Positions 1 to 11,554 of a stretch of DNA of 64,000 nucleotides are shown here, in pieces (the first letter of the stretch is position 1; every line of letters begins with the position of its first letter). Origin of the DNA: Reticulascus tulasneorum (taxonomy: Eukaryota; Ascomycota; Sordariomycetes; Glomerellales; Reticulascaceae); NCBI GenBank assembly GCA_001557505.1, contig LSAX01000013.1, forward strand, positions 186,001-250,000, written 5' to 3'. Made by a program: the position numbers and the translations under genes. Under the pieces are notes generated by a model. That model did not search any database. It worked only from the letters and a program-made list of their open reading frames with translations, and was not told the origin of the DNA.

Positions 1-751
1 AAGAACGAGGGACTTTGGGTCAGTTCAAGAGCTAGTAGGTCAAGACGAAGTAGGGAATAACAAGGTATCTGGAGGAGATGGAGAGTCAAAGGAGGAGACG
101 GACGAGATTAGAGAGTGTGGGAGAGAAAGAGATGAATTGTACGAGATGGAGCTCAGATTGAGGGGAGAGAGCAGAGTTTTTCGTGGCCCAAGGTCTTGGA
201 GAAGGAGCTCCATATTCTGGCCTCTGGAGCAGAGGGAAGGCATGCCATAAGTCTGGCCATTTAGACGTCATCATGGTGTCTTGGCGACAAAGTCGTAGAA
301 GTTGCGTTCTTAGACCTTACAAGGAAGCAACGATGACCTCCTGTTTGCGACGCAGGAGGTGTGCCCGAGCATTGAGAGCACAATATCCTCCCCAATGAAG
401 TTGAACGCTTGGAAATCCTTACTGTGGGCACTGATGGAATCATTTTGCCATAAGTGACCGACGTGAAGGGGTTGGCTGTCATGTAGTGTGTATGATACCT
501 CCAACTGCAGGACTTGCTTCATGTCTGGTGAAAGTACTGCAGTTGCCGCACTGGAAAACTGGTAGTGACACATTGGTTGGAAACAGGGACGGGAACATGG
601 TTATCGTCGCAATGCGTCGCGTTCTCTCTTTTGAAGCTCCGCACCATAGAATTGAGACCAAACCCATCGAGTAGAATGGCGACTAAATAGAGGACCTTGT
701 GTAGGAGTACATCTTGATTGGCATCCAAAATACATGTCAGGCTAGGTTAGT
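1..751. other. Left-edge gene-free stretch
   Basis: No convincing coding region. Positions 50-180 are strongly purine-rich (GGAGA/GAGAG runs), which could be the UTR or promoter of a gene beyond the left edge, but nothing confirms this. Confidence 0.3.
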
Positions 752-1691
752 TCAGACAGGCTCATCCTCATATGGCGGAGGTGGGCCGGTATCTCCAACC
801 AAATCCTCCACTGCTTGCTTCTTCTTTTCCTCCTCTATCCGTGCCACCCAAAGAGCGGAACCGGCCGAGGTTGTCAATAGGAAGAAAAAGGACAAGATAG
901 GAATCAGCTCCAAGATCATTCCCACCGTGCCAAACCACACGTATTGCCATACCCTCGAGCTGATTTCCTTCTTCCTCTGCTCCCTCGTCAATCCCCGTAG
1001 TTGGAACCATCTATAATGCGACAGCTTGCCCAGCCTGGCGCCGGTGATGATGATGAAGGCGGGAGTGCCTACCACCGGCACGAAGTTGAGAGGTAGGAAG
1101 ACGATCAATTCGACGATCTGAACCAAGCTCCACGGAGTAAATACAGCCGGACTTGTAGGCTTGCCCAGCTTCTGGACCGCGGTCGGAGCATCGAGGAAGA
1201 GGATTCGATGAGGGGATATTAGGTCGACGTGTCCGCACTTGATCAACGTTGCCTGCCGGATGGGCACGTCAGTTATGCTTTTCCCCAATCAATTCCAAGG
1301 CATGAGCACTCGCATCAAAAACGTCGACTCGGCATTCGTCCACGAAGAAGCCCTCGAATAGGCCCTGGATTATCACCAACCCCTCTCCCAGGACCAGCAC
1401 AATCGCGTTTACCCAAGCACCCCAGCCATGGAAGATGGCCAACAATGCAAATTGCGGCAGGAAAGTGAAGGTAAAAAGTATGAAGTACACAAGAAACGAG
1501 ATTATGGACAGCGGGAACAGTCGACTGAAAAAGAGCGGGTAAAACTCCTTGTTTCGCAAGAAATACCAGATGCCTCGGAGGGGATAGGATGCTGCGATCC
1601 CAGCTCGACTTAGGTAGCTGACAGGCCGGTCGACTTGCCGTCGGAGGCGTTCGGAGTGTGTTGCCTCGCCCGAAGCCTGTGGCTCTGGCAT
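752..1691 (-). CDS. EI24/RRT8-like multi-pass membrane protein
   Basis: Two exons (1691-1314, 1252-752) give 292 residues. The ATG at 1691 opens a polar N-terminus. Several long hydrophobic segments follow (for example FPLSIISFLVYFILFTFTF, LVQIVELIVFLPLNFVPVVG, and a segment near LELIPILSFFFLLTT), then a charged Pro-rich tail. The order and spacing resemble the fungal EI24/CysZ-like family that includes yeast RRT8 and LDS proteins, associated with lipid droplets and the outer spore wall. That assignment is by pattern only. The exons join in frame and keep a continuous VDVFD-ATLIKCGH segment only if the intron 1313-1253 is a GC-AG intron (GCGAGT donor, CGGCAG acceptor). No GT donor gives a better join. 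Confidence 0.75.
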
Positions 1692-3230
1692 GACTGCGTT
1701 CCGTAATTATAGGATCTTGCGAGGAAGAATCGATGGAGTTGACGAAGGTGGGGGGTGTGGAATGGGGGAAGTTTGGGTTTCCGCGTCACACAAAGTTCCA
1801 TGCAGAAACATGGTACGTCATCCTACCTAGGCACCAACCGGGGATTAATAGTGAGTTCCAGCGGGTGGTGCATCCACTGGGCAGCCCCTCCAAACTGCAA
1901 ACAGTAGGTGCGTTAGGGGATGGAGGCGTATGTGCGCCCGTACGCCCGCTCAATTCAGGTGCCAGGTCCAGTGGCACTGCAGTTAAAGATAGTCCGTAAA
2001 TCTTTCAGTATTAATAACTAGTCTAGTACGTAGGTCTACCTTAGCCAGGCGCCAGGTACCTTTTGGTCGGAACCTAGACTAAGTACCTACGCGAAACTTA
2101 ACCTATGCATTGGATCTGAATTTGATATTGATCTTATACAGGTACATAATCACTACAACTCTCATTTCCAATGTGTTCGGCGAATAGCTACTTGGAATGC
2201 ACAGGTGCCACAGCGGCAAGGATCTCGTACGATTTCCCCTTGGACCACTGACAAAAATGATTGTTACACCAATGTCGGCCGGGACATTCGGTGGCTTGCA
2301 TCCCCTTCGCGCCTCACATGCCTCTGACAAGCGGCTGGCCTGGGGCAATATTCATCCAACTCTAGATAAAAACCTTCAGGGAACGCATCTGTGATTATGC
2401 GATCCGCCAGGCCGCTTGCTGACGAGATACATGATTCCTCAATCGGCCTGTGCGCTCTGGCGAGCATTGTTACTCCATTGTCGCGATATTCAAGGCAAGA
2501 CATACATGCCTTAAGGACAGGCAACCCTGTCCTAAGAAGGAGCAGTAAGATGCCGAAATACCTCAATCGATGATGAATAAATCCGGGAAGATAATTCCGA
2601 TTATGCCAGATAGAGTCATTCGGTTCTCGAAATGGCCTAAAATCCAATTATCAGGCCAGACAGCCCGGACTTATTTGCTAGCACCGATGCCCAGACCTCG
2701 TAACTGGTCAAACGGATGGCATGGGGAAGCACCAAAGCCCATGGTTCGACAATGTGATTATTCATGCGGCTCTGCTACAGGATTTAGCTGGGTACATAAA
2801 GCCTCTTGACTGCCCTCGCTCCTTTTGTGCCTCCTCCCGTTGCTTTTCATCTCTGTCCTTCACTATTTTTCTCGGAATCAAGCGATCCAGGAGGATGACG
2901 AAGCCGTCAAGAGTGCCGCTAGTGGCCCCGTCGTCTGACAAATCATGGGATTACTCACGTGGATGCGATCAGATCTCAGATTCTGGGCCCGGCTGGCCTG
3001 CAAGCCTCCTCGCTCAATTTCACCAATTCTGGCAGCTTACGTGACACGCTCGAGTGTGCCTGTGTCACCAACAATTGCCTTTGAGCCAACATCTTCGTGG
3101 GGTCGGAAAAAGAAGCTTTTTCAATTGAGCCTCAAACACCTGCGAGTCAAGCTGATCGCGTTTATCCGGGCTATCGCCACCAGACCGTCGCGAGCTACTC
3201 CAAGCATCGACCCCGTCAATTCCGGACTGT
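1692..3230. other. Intergenic region, 1.5 kb
   Basis: No supported gene. Positions 2020-2100 contain several AGGTACCT/AGTACCTA-like motifs in close succession. The remainder has only short open frames without splice or domain support. The last few hundred bases presumably hold the promoter of the downstream regulator. Confidence 0.4.
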
Positions 3231-5921
3231 ATGGCGAGTACCTCAGACACTGGCTCAGCCTCCGGAGCCCCTCATTCTCCCGGAGCGCTTGGTGCGCCAG
3301 CCTTGGCCGCAGCTGAGCAGAAGAAGAGGAACCGCATCCGGTTCTCTTGCACCACATGCCGCGAGAAAAAGTGAGATTCCAACCTCCAGGCCTGGCTACT
3401 GCCATGAGCTTCAGTCACTTATTGATCCCATCGCAAGACTTAAATGTAACCGCGCCTTACCGTGCGACCAGTGCCAGCGGCGTAACATCACTCATGCCTG
3501 TGCATATGTCCCGTACCTTCATTCTCGGGCGTCGGGGCATGGTTCCACAGCTGCCGCTACCTCTCCCCGTGGCCAGCGACAGCAATCTGAGGACGCTCAG
3601 TCGCTGCAGAATAAATTACGGTACCTAGAAGAGGTTGTGCATGGCCTAAGGGCTAGGCTTGGAGAAGACGGCATTCTCGGCGAAGACCAAGTCTTGATTG
3701 GCAGAGAATTTGGCGGCGAGGATGCTAATTCGACCGTGCCCGAGACTCTTAATGACCTGAGAGGTGTCAAGGAGCCAACCATAGCAGGATCAATGGTTGG
3801 CAAGCTGCGGTATGTAGATGCGGCAAATTGGGAGGCTATTCTTGACGATGTGAGATCTCCTTCTACTGCTCCCCGTCTCAGACTGACAGTGTGTAGGTGA
3901 CGAAACTCACCAATGAGCTGAAGGCTACCGATGATATTGAAGACGAGGATGACGATCAGGATTCCGCAATCGATCCAACAGTGGCCGCCCAGGAAGGCCC
4001 CGTCCTCTTGCTCGGCTCCTTTCCTACTGCAAGTTTAGCTGACTTGACTGAATATCTCCCGCCTAGAGATGTCACGGACCGACTAGTATCGAGGTTTTTC
4101 AAGGGCAAGGAACCGGCTTGGTGTATGTTAAATGCCGGACCTTCCCCCTCGCCTACGAATGTTTTGATCCCATGCTAACCAAAGCTCAGCCATGTTCCAC
4201 GTCCCGACGTTTCTGAAGCAGGCATGTGATAATCGTTCAGTAATAATAAGTCTTCCTCCGCTAACAGTATCAAGTACAACGAATTCTGGAATGATCCTCA
4301 GAGCTACTCAATCACATGGATAGGCTTGCTGTTCATTATGATTAGCCATGCAGCATTGTTCTGTCTTCGGGGCGACGAGGAGATTCCGGGAAATCTTGGT
4401 ACTCCTCAATATGTTTCTGATCTTTTCAGGATCAGATCCGCCCAATGCCTAGCTTTGGATGACTACACGAAGCCAGGAAAGTATAAGGTCGAAACCCTTA
4501 TCTTGTACTTCGGTATTGAATATCTACGCCTTAGCGATGCGCAGCGAGGGACATCCATCATCATGTCCATCATCGTCCGCCTGGCCATGCACACAGGCTT
4601 GCATCGGGATCCGAAGCACTTTCCAGGCATATCAGCGTTCGAGGGTGAAATGAGGAAACGACTTTGGACCATTCTGACAGAGATTGATGTTCTCGTATCT
4701 TTCCAATTTGGTCTACATGCGAACGTGCAATCACGATACTTCGATACGGGGCTGCCGCATAATCTTCTCGACGAGGATTTCGATGAATCCACGACCGAGC
4801 TGCCCCAGGAGCGACCCTTCACGGAGCGAACTCCCGCACTCTACACCATTGTGAAGTCCCGAATAGTAGTAGCTTTCAGTGATATCCTATCGCGAATGGC
4901 TGATAAGGATAGTCCTACATATAGAGAGGTGCTACGACTCGATAAAGACCTCGAGGCTGCCCACGAGGCGATCCCGCCGGTGCTCCGAATGCGATCGTTT
5001 GGGCTGTCAATTACTGACCCTATCGACCTTATCATGCAACGGCTCTGGATTGAGCTTATGTTCCAGAAGGCTAGAATTGTTCTCCATCGTCGCTACTTTG
5101 CCCTTGCAAGAAGCAATATTCGGTACGAGTACTCGCGCTTCGCTTGTATTGACGCTGCCACGAGAACCCTCGAATACCAGTTCGACGTCCACACCGAGAT
5201 TCAACCAGGTGGCAGGTTATCAAAGGAAAGATGGTTCCTCTCGAGTCTCAGCACCCATGACTTCCTCCTTGCCGACATGATGCTGTGCCTTGAGCTATCG
5301 TACCTACTTGAGCAGACTCAAGACACTGAGATGGACTGGGTCTCAAAGGCACCAATCACAAAAGAACGATTGTTGGAGATTATTCGCACCTCGCGAAATA
5401 TCTGGCAAATGAGCCGCAAGGATTCAGCCGAAGGCAATAGGGCATTCAAAATTCTCTCTCGTATGCTCAGCATTTCTACTGGCACGCAATACGAGAGCAG
5501 CCCCGATTCCGGAGGGGTGGATATCGGCATGGATTTGAACCAGCGCCCATCATACCAATTCGCTTCTGGTGAGTCTTACATGGTCAGGCGCTTGTAATTT
5601 GAAGCTAACTCGTCTGCAGGGCCTGGGGTGCGAGGCGTTATTCCGCAACAGACGCCTGGTCTCATGTGGACCACAGGGGGGTTACCGGTCGGAACCGGCC
5701 ACCCTGCCTGGACCCAGCAGCCTGAGTTTGGCCCAGAGGACACTACTGGCTGTGAAGTAGTTATCGATCCATCCATGACTGTGGATTGGGTACGTTATTC
5801 TTTGAATATTGTATACACTATTGCTCACATTATTTTGCAGGCATCTTGGGATACTCAAATTCAGAACACCAGCGCAGAAATGCTTCAGATCCCGTGGTCG
5901 GCTTTCTTCCGCACATCTTAG
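3231..5921 (+). CDS. Zn2Cys6 fungal-specific transcription factor
   Basis: Seven exons (3231-3370, 3438-3849, 3897-4122, 4190-4221, 4275-5568, 5620-5789, 5841-5921) encode 784 residues. The binuclear zinc cluster begins near residue 40 with CTTCREKK. Intron 1 interrupts it, and it resumes as LKCNRALPCDQCQRR, giving a C-x2-C-x6-C-x5-C-x2-C-x8-C pattern. A leucine-bearing helix follows (NKLRYLEEVVHGLRARL), a likely dimerisation coil. Exons 4-5 carry the Fungal_trans middle homology region (FLKQ-YNEFWNDP, then LRLSDAQRGTSIIMSIIVRL and MRKRLWTIL). Intron 4 (4222-4274) starts with GC (CAG|GCATGT) and is needed to keep frame. Expected to be a nuclear sequence-specific regulator. Its targets cannot be read from the window, and no pathway enzymes lie beside it. 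Confidence 0.88.
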
Positions 5922-6981
5922 CGCGCGTGGAAGTGCCAGTCTTTTGAATTTGCCTACCTTTGGGCTGCCTCGTCTGTGACCTGGCAGATATGTAAGCATT
6001 TTGATTTGATGAAAAATGAAATAAATGAGACATGCAGTAGCTTTGGGATTTCCTTTGTTTGTTTGAGGCTCTAATAATCGTTATTAAGGAGGTGTGGTCG
6101 GCATCATGCCTGATCTGTCATTTCTTGATAGGTGTACAGATATTAGCAAGTTAAAATGCCTGCCAGGGCTCACAGCTATGGAAATTGGTACTTCCCGGAG
6201 TTGTCGAATATGTTTTTCCATCAATGCAGCTTCAATCAGCCTCAAGGAGCCTCGGAGTAGTCTTCTAATTTGAACAAGAGTTTGCCGCGATGGCCGCATG
6301 ACATGTTCTCTGCAGACCGAACTAGACGAGTGGTGCACTTGTGATGATATAGCGGGATGTGAGGGAGGGATGCATCTCGATCTGCTTAGTTACCAATGAC
6401 AACTTTGTTGGCCTCCTGCAGATCGAGCAGCACTCTACGAAAGTCTCTCGCGCTCGTACATATGGTGGCAAGGCTGCATATTATGGTGCTTTGGAATGGC
6501 GGAAGGTTGAGGGTTGTGGGTTTTCGTATTCCAAGGAACATAACCCCTCTTCAATTAGGTGGTGTGACGCAGGATCCAAAACCAGAGTCTCATTTGTAGA
6601 GGCGTGGGGAAAAGTTGCCACCTCTGAGCTCAGTCAATATAACCTTCGGGTGGTGAACCAACGGCTGGGCGCCAGTAGTACTAGTTCTCACGGAGAAGCT
6701 ATCGATCAGCCGGATTCCCCCTGTGAAATTATTAATTCTCCTATACCCCTGCGGCAGATACAAATTTAAGGACGAGCCTTCAGTGGTATAGTGGTGCGTT
6801 GAGCAACACAATATATGTACTTTGTAATGATAGTCGTGAGTATGTACAAATCCACCAGCTATATGTTCACCAGGCAATGCGATCGGCTCCTCAGCTATGC
6901 ATCCAAACTGCGAGACTACCAACTTTCCAGCTTTGTCCCCACCAGACACCGACACATGTCGATGACTGAGCTAATGATTAT
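5922..6981. other. Intergenic region between regulator and chitin deacetylase
   Basis: This is the 3' side of both flanking genes, which converge here. Open frames are short with no family signature, and I see nothing else. Confidence 0.4.
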
Positions 6982-7846
6982 CTAGCAAGACGATTGGCCA
7001 TTGCCGGTGAAATTTCCAGCCTGGTAAGCACCATCCGGGTCATCAAGGCACTCAGCTAATCATATGTTAGCGAATCTGCAACCACCAATTTCACGTTCCC
7101 AGTCACGTACCAACTGTAACCAGCTTCAGGTTGTTTGTCTTTGCCCAGTTGATCAACCATGGGGTCAGAGTCTGCACGGTGCCAGCATACGTCTCGTGCA
7201 TGAGAGGGATATGGCCGTTGCCACCGGAACCGGCTTGTTGGAACTTCTGCTGGCTCTGCTGGGGGGACTGGTTGTTCCAGTCGCCGGCATCGACGTCATT
7301 GGTGATGACCTTGTAGTTGAGGGACTTCATCGTCGGGAGAACCGAGCCGCCGGTTGCAAGGTAAGGTGGGCGCATGTACAGTGGCTTCTTGCCGACGAGG
7401 TTGACGATAGCCTGCTCATACTTTTGCATCTCGGTCGTGAGCTGCTGGGTGTTCATGTTACCGAAGCTCTGGGAATGGGTCCTGCACGTTTGTTAGCTGT
7501 GTTGCGTGCCGCGGGGAGACAAAACGAACCATGAGTGCGATGCAATTTGGTGGCCGGAGGTGTATGCCTTGACGACTGCTGCCTTCTGGTTGTAGATGCA
7601 GCCGTAGAGAGTACCCGTCCAGAAGAAGGTCGCCTTCGCGCCAGCCTTGTCCAAGATGTCTACCAACTGCGACGTGTAGGTGTACGGGCCGTCGTCGTAT
7701 GCAAGAGCAAGAAGACCGGGCTTGGCACACTTGGTGATGACGATGCCGGGACTCGGGGCTCGCCTCATCAAAGTAATGGGGTTGTCCACGGGGTATGCTG
7801 CTGCGCTGGCGGCCAGCAGCAGAGTGACAGCAGTATTGAGAAGCAT
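6982..7846 (-). CDS. Secreted chitin deacetylase (CE4, NodB domain)
   Basis: Three exons (7846-7530, 7481-7111, 7055-6982) encode 253 residues. The N-terminus MLLNTAVTLLLAASAAA is a signal peptide. All NodB motifs are visible. AYDDGP holds the metal-binding Asp pair at residues 51-52. HSWTH at 104-108 is completed across intron 1. RPPY is motif 3, DVDAGDW is motif 4 and LMHET is motif 5. The family removes acetyl groups from chitin oligomers in a metal-dependent way, producing chitosan in the wall or masking chitin from hosts. Length and the short third exon ending in GNGQSSC are compatible with a single-domain secreted enzyme. No carbohydrate-binding module or GPI signal is seen. The upstream in-frame codons before 7846 are not ATG, so the start is well supported. 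Confidence 0.9.
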
Positions 7847-9236
7847 TTTCACTTTGTTGATGGTGATGCTCGGATTGACAATTCGACACTGGGGCGACAG
7901 GTCGGAGAACCAAGCAACGGGACAAGCTTCCTTACCCGGAGATATATATGCCAATCTCGTCCTCCGAAGCGAGAACCCAGCCCGCTTGAATGGTAATCCT
8001 GCACTCCGGTTTCTCCATATCTCTTAAAGGGCGGCCTGTGGGGACGTGTGACGACTAGCCACGGGTTTACCACCAAGATAGGCTCGCCTCACGGGGATAG
8101 TCTAATCTTCCAGGGATCCAAATACCAATCCCGGCTGGGCGTTGAGGGGTACAGCAGGGGAAGCAGTCATTTTTGGGGTAAACTTTGCTCGTGGTTTAAT
8201 CTATATGAATATCCTGGTGGGTTCTGGTATACAGCCTCATTTAGCCGCGTCGAGCAGCTGGGCCTAATCCGGAACGGAGGCAACGGTCAAAGGGAATATT
8301 GCGGGGGATGAGCTTTGCGGTCGTTCATCATGCCGCTAAGCTGCCCACGGGGTCCATTTCCACGTGTCTGGGCGGGTCGCCGAGGCCGTATGCGATGCCG
8401 GCCAAGACAAAGTCTTTTTCGTTCTCACAGATCACGACAGAATCTAGGCATTCGGCTTAGCGATGGGCACGATTGGCGCTCGGATCTTACGGCAGTCAGA
8501 TGTATGCCGTCTCGGTGAGCGTGGTGGATGGGATTTGGGAACAAAAGCGGATGTGGATACCGAACGTGGGGGAATTAGGGGATATGAAAACACGGGGGCA
8601 ATCGAACAGGTGTGGATAATATAAGCTACCATTCTTTTGAGGCCATTCCCAAAGATTGTCGTTGTCTAGTTTTGAAATGGATCCGTGCCACCATTGAGTG
8701 AATCAAGTTGATCTCAATGCCTATGAATCACATAGCGTCAGCGGATCAAATGATAGTGTGAATTACAATTATCGCTGTCATCGTCTTCCCCTTTGTTCTG
8801 CTTCGTCGATGGACGGCTTCATGAAACAGAAGTTCACAGATCTCAACCCATCTCGTTTGGGTCCTCAAAGTTTTCCCGGCGCCCAATGCCGTATCACATG
8901 CAGGCTCCAGGGTGACTTGAAACACCGCTGAGAGGTTCAGGACTCAGTGCGAATAGTCCAGGGATCCATTGGATAAAAAAACTTGTATCAAAACCGTAAT
9001 GGACCCTTGATGAATGGTGGAGGGCGCCATTGACGAGAAGCCAAGATGCAGATCATGAACACGGCCGCCGCCCGTCGACTACATCTACCCAGCCAATCCC
9101 ACCTGAAAACGCGGATTCGACCCCGCATTCAGCTTCCTCTCCGACGACTCTTCGCCATCAAATCAACACTTCAAGACCAGCATTTACCGAGCTTACGACT
9201 CGTCTCGTCTCGTCTCGTCCTAGAGATCCCATCGCG
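7847..9236. other. Intergenic region, 1.4 kb
   Basis: Bidirectional promoter space for the chitin deacetylase (minus) and the GFA protein (plus). Open frames here lack ATG starts or family signatures. No other feature recognised. Confidence 0.4.
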
Positions 9237-9680
9237 ATGCAAGTCTCATGCCAATGCGGGCAGGTTAGCTTCCTAACGCCGGCGCCAAAACCTCTTGACC
9301 TGTATTGTTGCCACTGCACCGAATGCCAGAGGCAGTCAGCGTCCGCGTTTGGCTGCTCGGCCATCTTCCCCGCCAATGGCCTCTTCCCGCTCTCTGACGA
9401 GCTGAAGGCGAATCTCAACAAGTGGACAAGGCCGGCAAAGAATGGAAAATCAATGGATTGCTATTTCTGCAAAAATTGTGGGAGCCGTGTCTTTCACCGC
9501 ATCAGGGAACAGGACGGCACCGAACGACCGACTGTCAGCATCAAAGGAGGACTGGTTGAGGGGCTGAAGCTGGATGGGGCAAAGCACATTTGGACAAGTC
9601 GAGCAGTTTTCCCCATCCCGGACGGCGTCCAGAGCTGGGACGAGTCGCCGCCTTCATCCCCTGTCAAAGAAGACAAGTAG
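9237..9680 (+). CDS. GFA-type (CENP-V/GFA) zinc-binding protein
   Basis: Single exon of 147 residues from the ATG at 9237. The frame extends upstream but without an ATG. Cysteine pairs typical of the GFA fold are present: CQCGQ near residues 4-8, CCHCTECQR near 24-32 and YFCKNCGSRVF near 80-90. A C-terminal KxxWTSRAVFPIPDG-type segment follows. The family includes glutathione-dependent formaldehyde-activating enzyme homologues and centromere protein V. Most fungal members are uncharacterised, so a formaldehyde role should not be assumed. It stands alone between two long gene-free stretches. Confidence 0.85.
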   Translation: MQVSCQCGQVSFLTPAPKPLDLYCCHCTECQRQSASAFGCSAIFPANGLFPLSDELKANLNKWTRPAKNGKSMDCYFCKNCGSRVFHRIREQDGTERPTVSIKGGLVEGLKLDGAKHIWTSRAVFPIPDGVQSWDESPPSSPVKEDK

Positions 9681-11554
9681 ATTGCAACAACACAGAGACT
9701 GTCGTGCTACTGAGCGGGATTCATTTGAGCTTTGAGCTTCTCTTGGTGCATTTGTCCACCCTATCCCCCATATCGTTGCTAGCGCTTATGTACCTCGGCG
9801 CATCGTCTACGTCAGCGAGTGCAATCGGCTTAACTCGATATGGGTGCGATTGCTGAAGTTCAGTCTGGAGTTTTGGACGTTTGGTAGGTTCAAAAGCTTA
9901 GGCATATTGCAAAGTTTGTTCGAATCAGGCAACGAGGTGTAGGAAAGCGAGCCTCATCGAATGGTAATACCGGCCCAGAAAACAGAGAATCATGAACAAG
10001 AAACTAAGTCCATTTCGTTAGCGAGGCTAGGTAGATTAAGCCCACTCATATTGCATATCCGGCATCGCGAAAGAACAAAGACTTTTGATGACCTCGTTGA
10101 TACACATCGCTGCATGCTTCCGGAGTTGCCAAGCCTCGACCCACGTTCGTCTCTTTAGAAGGAAGCGCCACGAGAGCCACAAGTGTCTCTACGTATCTGG
10201 GAGGACATAGCTTACTTCCAAGCAGTCAACTTTATACCCCTCGCAAGACAACAGCGTCAAGTGCCAGCAAGATACAGCATCCCAGCAGCTGAAATGTTTG
10301 GAGTAGCGATGATTCGAGATTTCTAGGTAGCAAGGCCAGACCTCGTACCCAAATGGGGCTTCTAAATGAGGCCCTGTATGTCCACGGATGGCACATTAGT
10401 GTTCTTCCAAGCACTCCTCTGCTCTTTGAACCTAAACACAATAATAAGAGCTATATCCTTGCCTCGGACAAGTTCCAAGCTATATCGCGCACTTTAGGCT
10501 TTGTTACCACAGGGCATCCAAGACCGCGGACGGCTGGGCCAGACGTGGCGTTGTTAGTGTCTGAATGTTATACAAGACGTTGGGAATGCTACTTCCTTAT
10601 GGGCGGTTTGGTTGTGCTTACACGTTGACAATGATCGTTAATTGATGTGTTGAAGACGATGAGAGGACTTCCTAAAAGATATATTTTAACCTTGACACTC
10701 CACTATGGCTTGATGTTTGCTTTAATTTGAAACAGCGGCCGAAAGCCGCCAGTGCAGCATGAATGCCTAAACCCCTTTCCCTGGCGGCCAAATCGCATTT
10801 ATCGCCTTCATTCACATCTCGGTCTCGTTTTTCTAGCGAGTCGTATTTGGTACGTATAAGGCTGCTTTTCCGGAACAAACGGCAAGTATCTTATCTCGAG
10901 GTCCGTAGAATCTTGGTTGTGGTTTCTCAGGCAGGACGAGGCGATGACGTTGCTGAGGCCCGGAAATGATACCCGACTAGACTTATGTATGCAGTCTGCA
11001 GGACATGTGAAACCCAAACTACGAACAAAGTGAATTGGGCACAGGTTCTGGGCAAGCGTACCCAACGCTGACTCGCTTGATTATTCCGCTCGCCCGGCCC
11101 ATCATCGAATGCTCGAAATGGACTTTAGCGACAATTCTGTCTATCTTAAACCCGGCGCCGTCGATTCCTGTATCTGGCTGGCCAGGAACGAAAGTGGGTA
11201 TGCTTTTCCGCCGGGCTGTTGAAATCCTTGGGAGGGAGGCTAACAAAGGAGCCGCAGCGCGGGGAACGTCACAGGAACCGACTTGATCTCCACTTATCCC
11301 GCATAGCCAAGCCGATTTTGATCCCCAGACAATTCGACCTGGAACGTAATTGGTCGAGGGATGATTCATTACTCAGGATGGTGTTGGGGATGTGAGGTTG
11401 TCGAGTCGGACTACTTGACCATGGTGGGGTGCGTGAAAGGGATATATCTACCTGAAACTGCATTTCCCATGGACTAGATTGACCAGACGCTTAACACCAT
11501 AGTTGTAAATCAGACCTCAAGATTCATTCCAAGTAAAGAGAATCTTTTATCACG
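9681..11554. other. Intergenic region, 1.9 kb
   Basis: I see no coding region, RNA gene or repeat that can be supported. Short open frames in both strands overlap each other without domain signatures. Confidence 0.35.
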
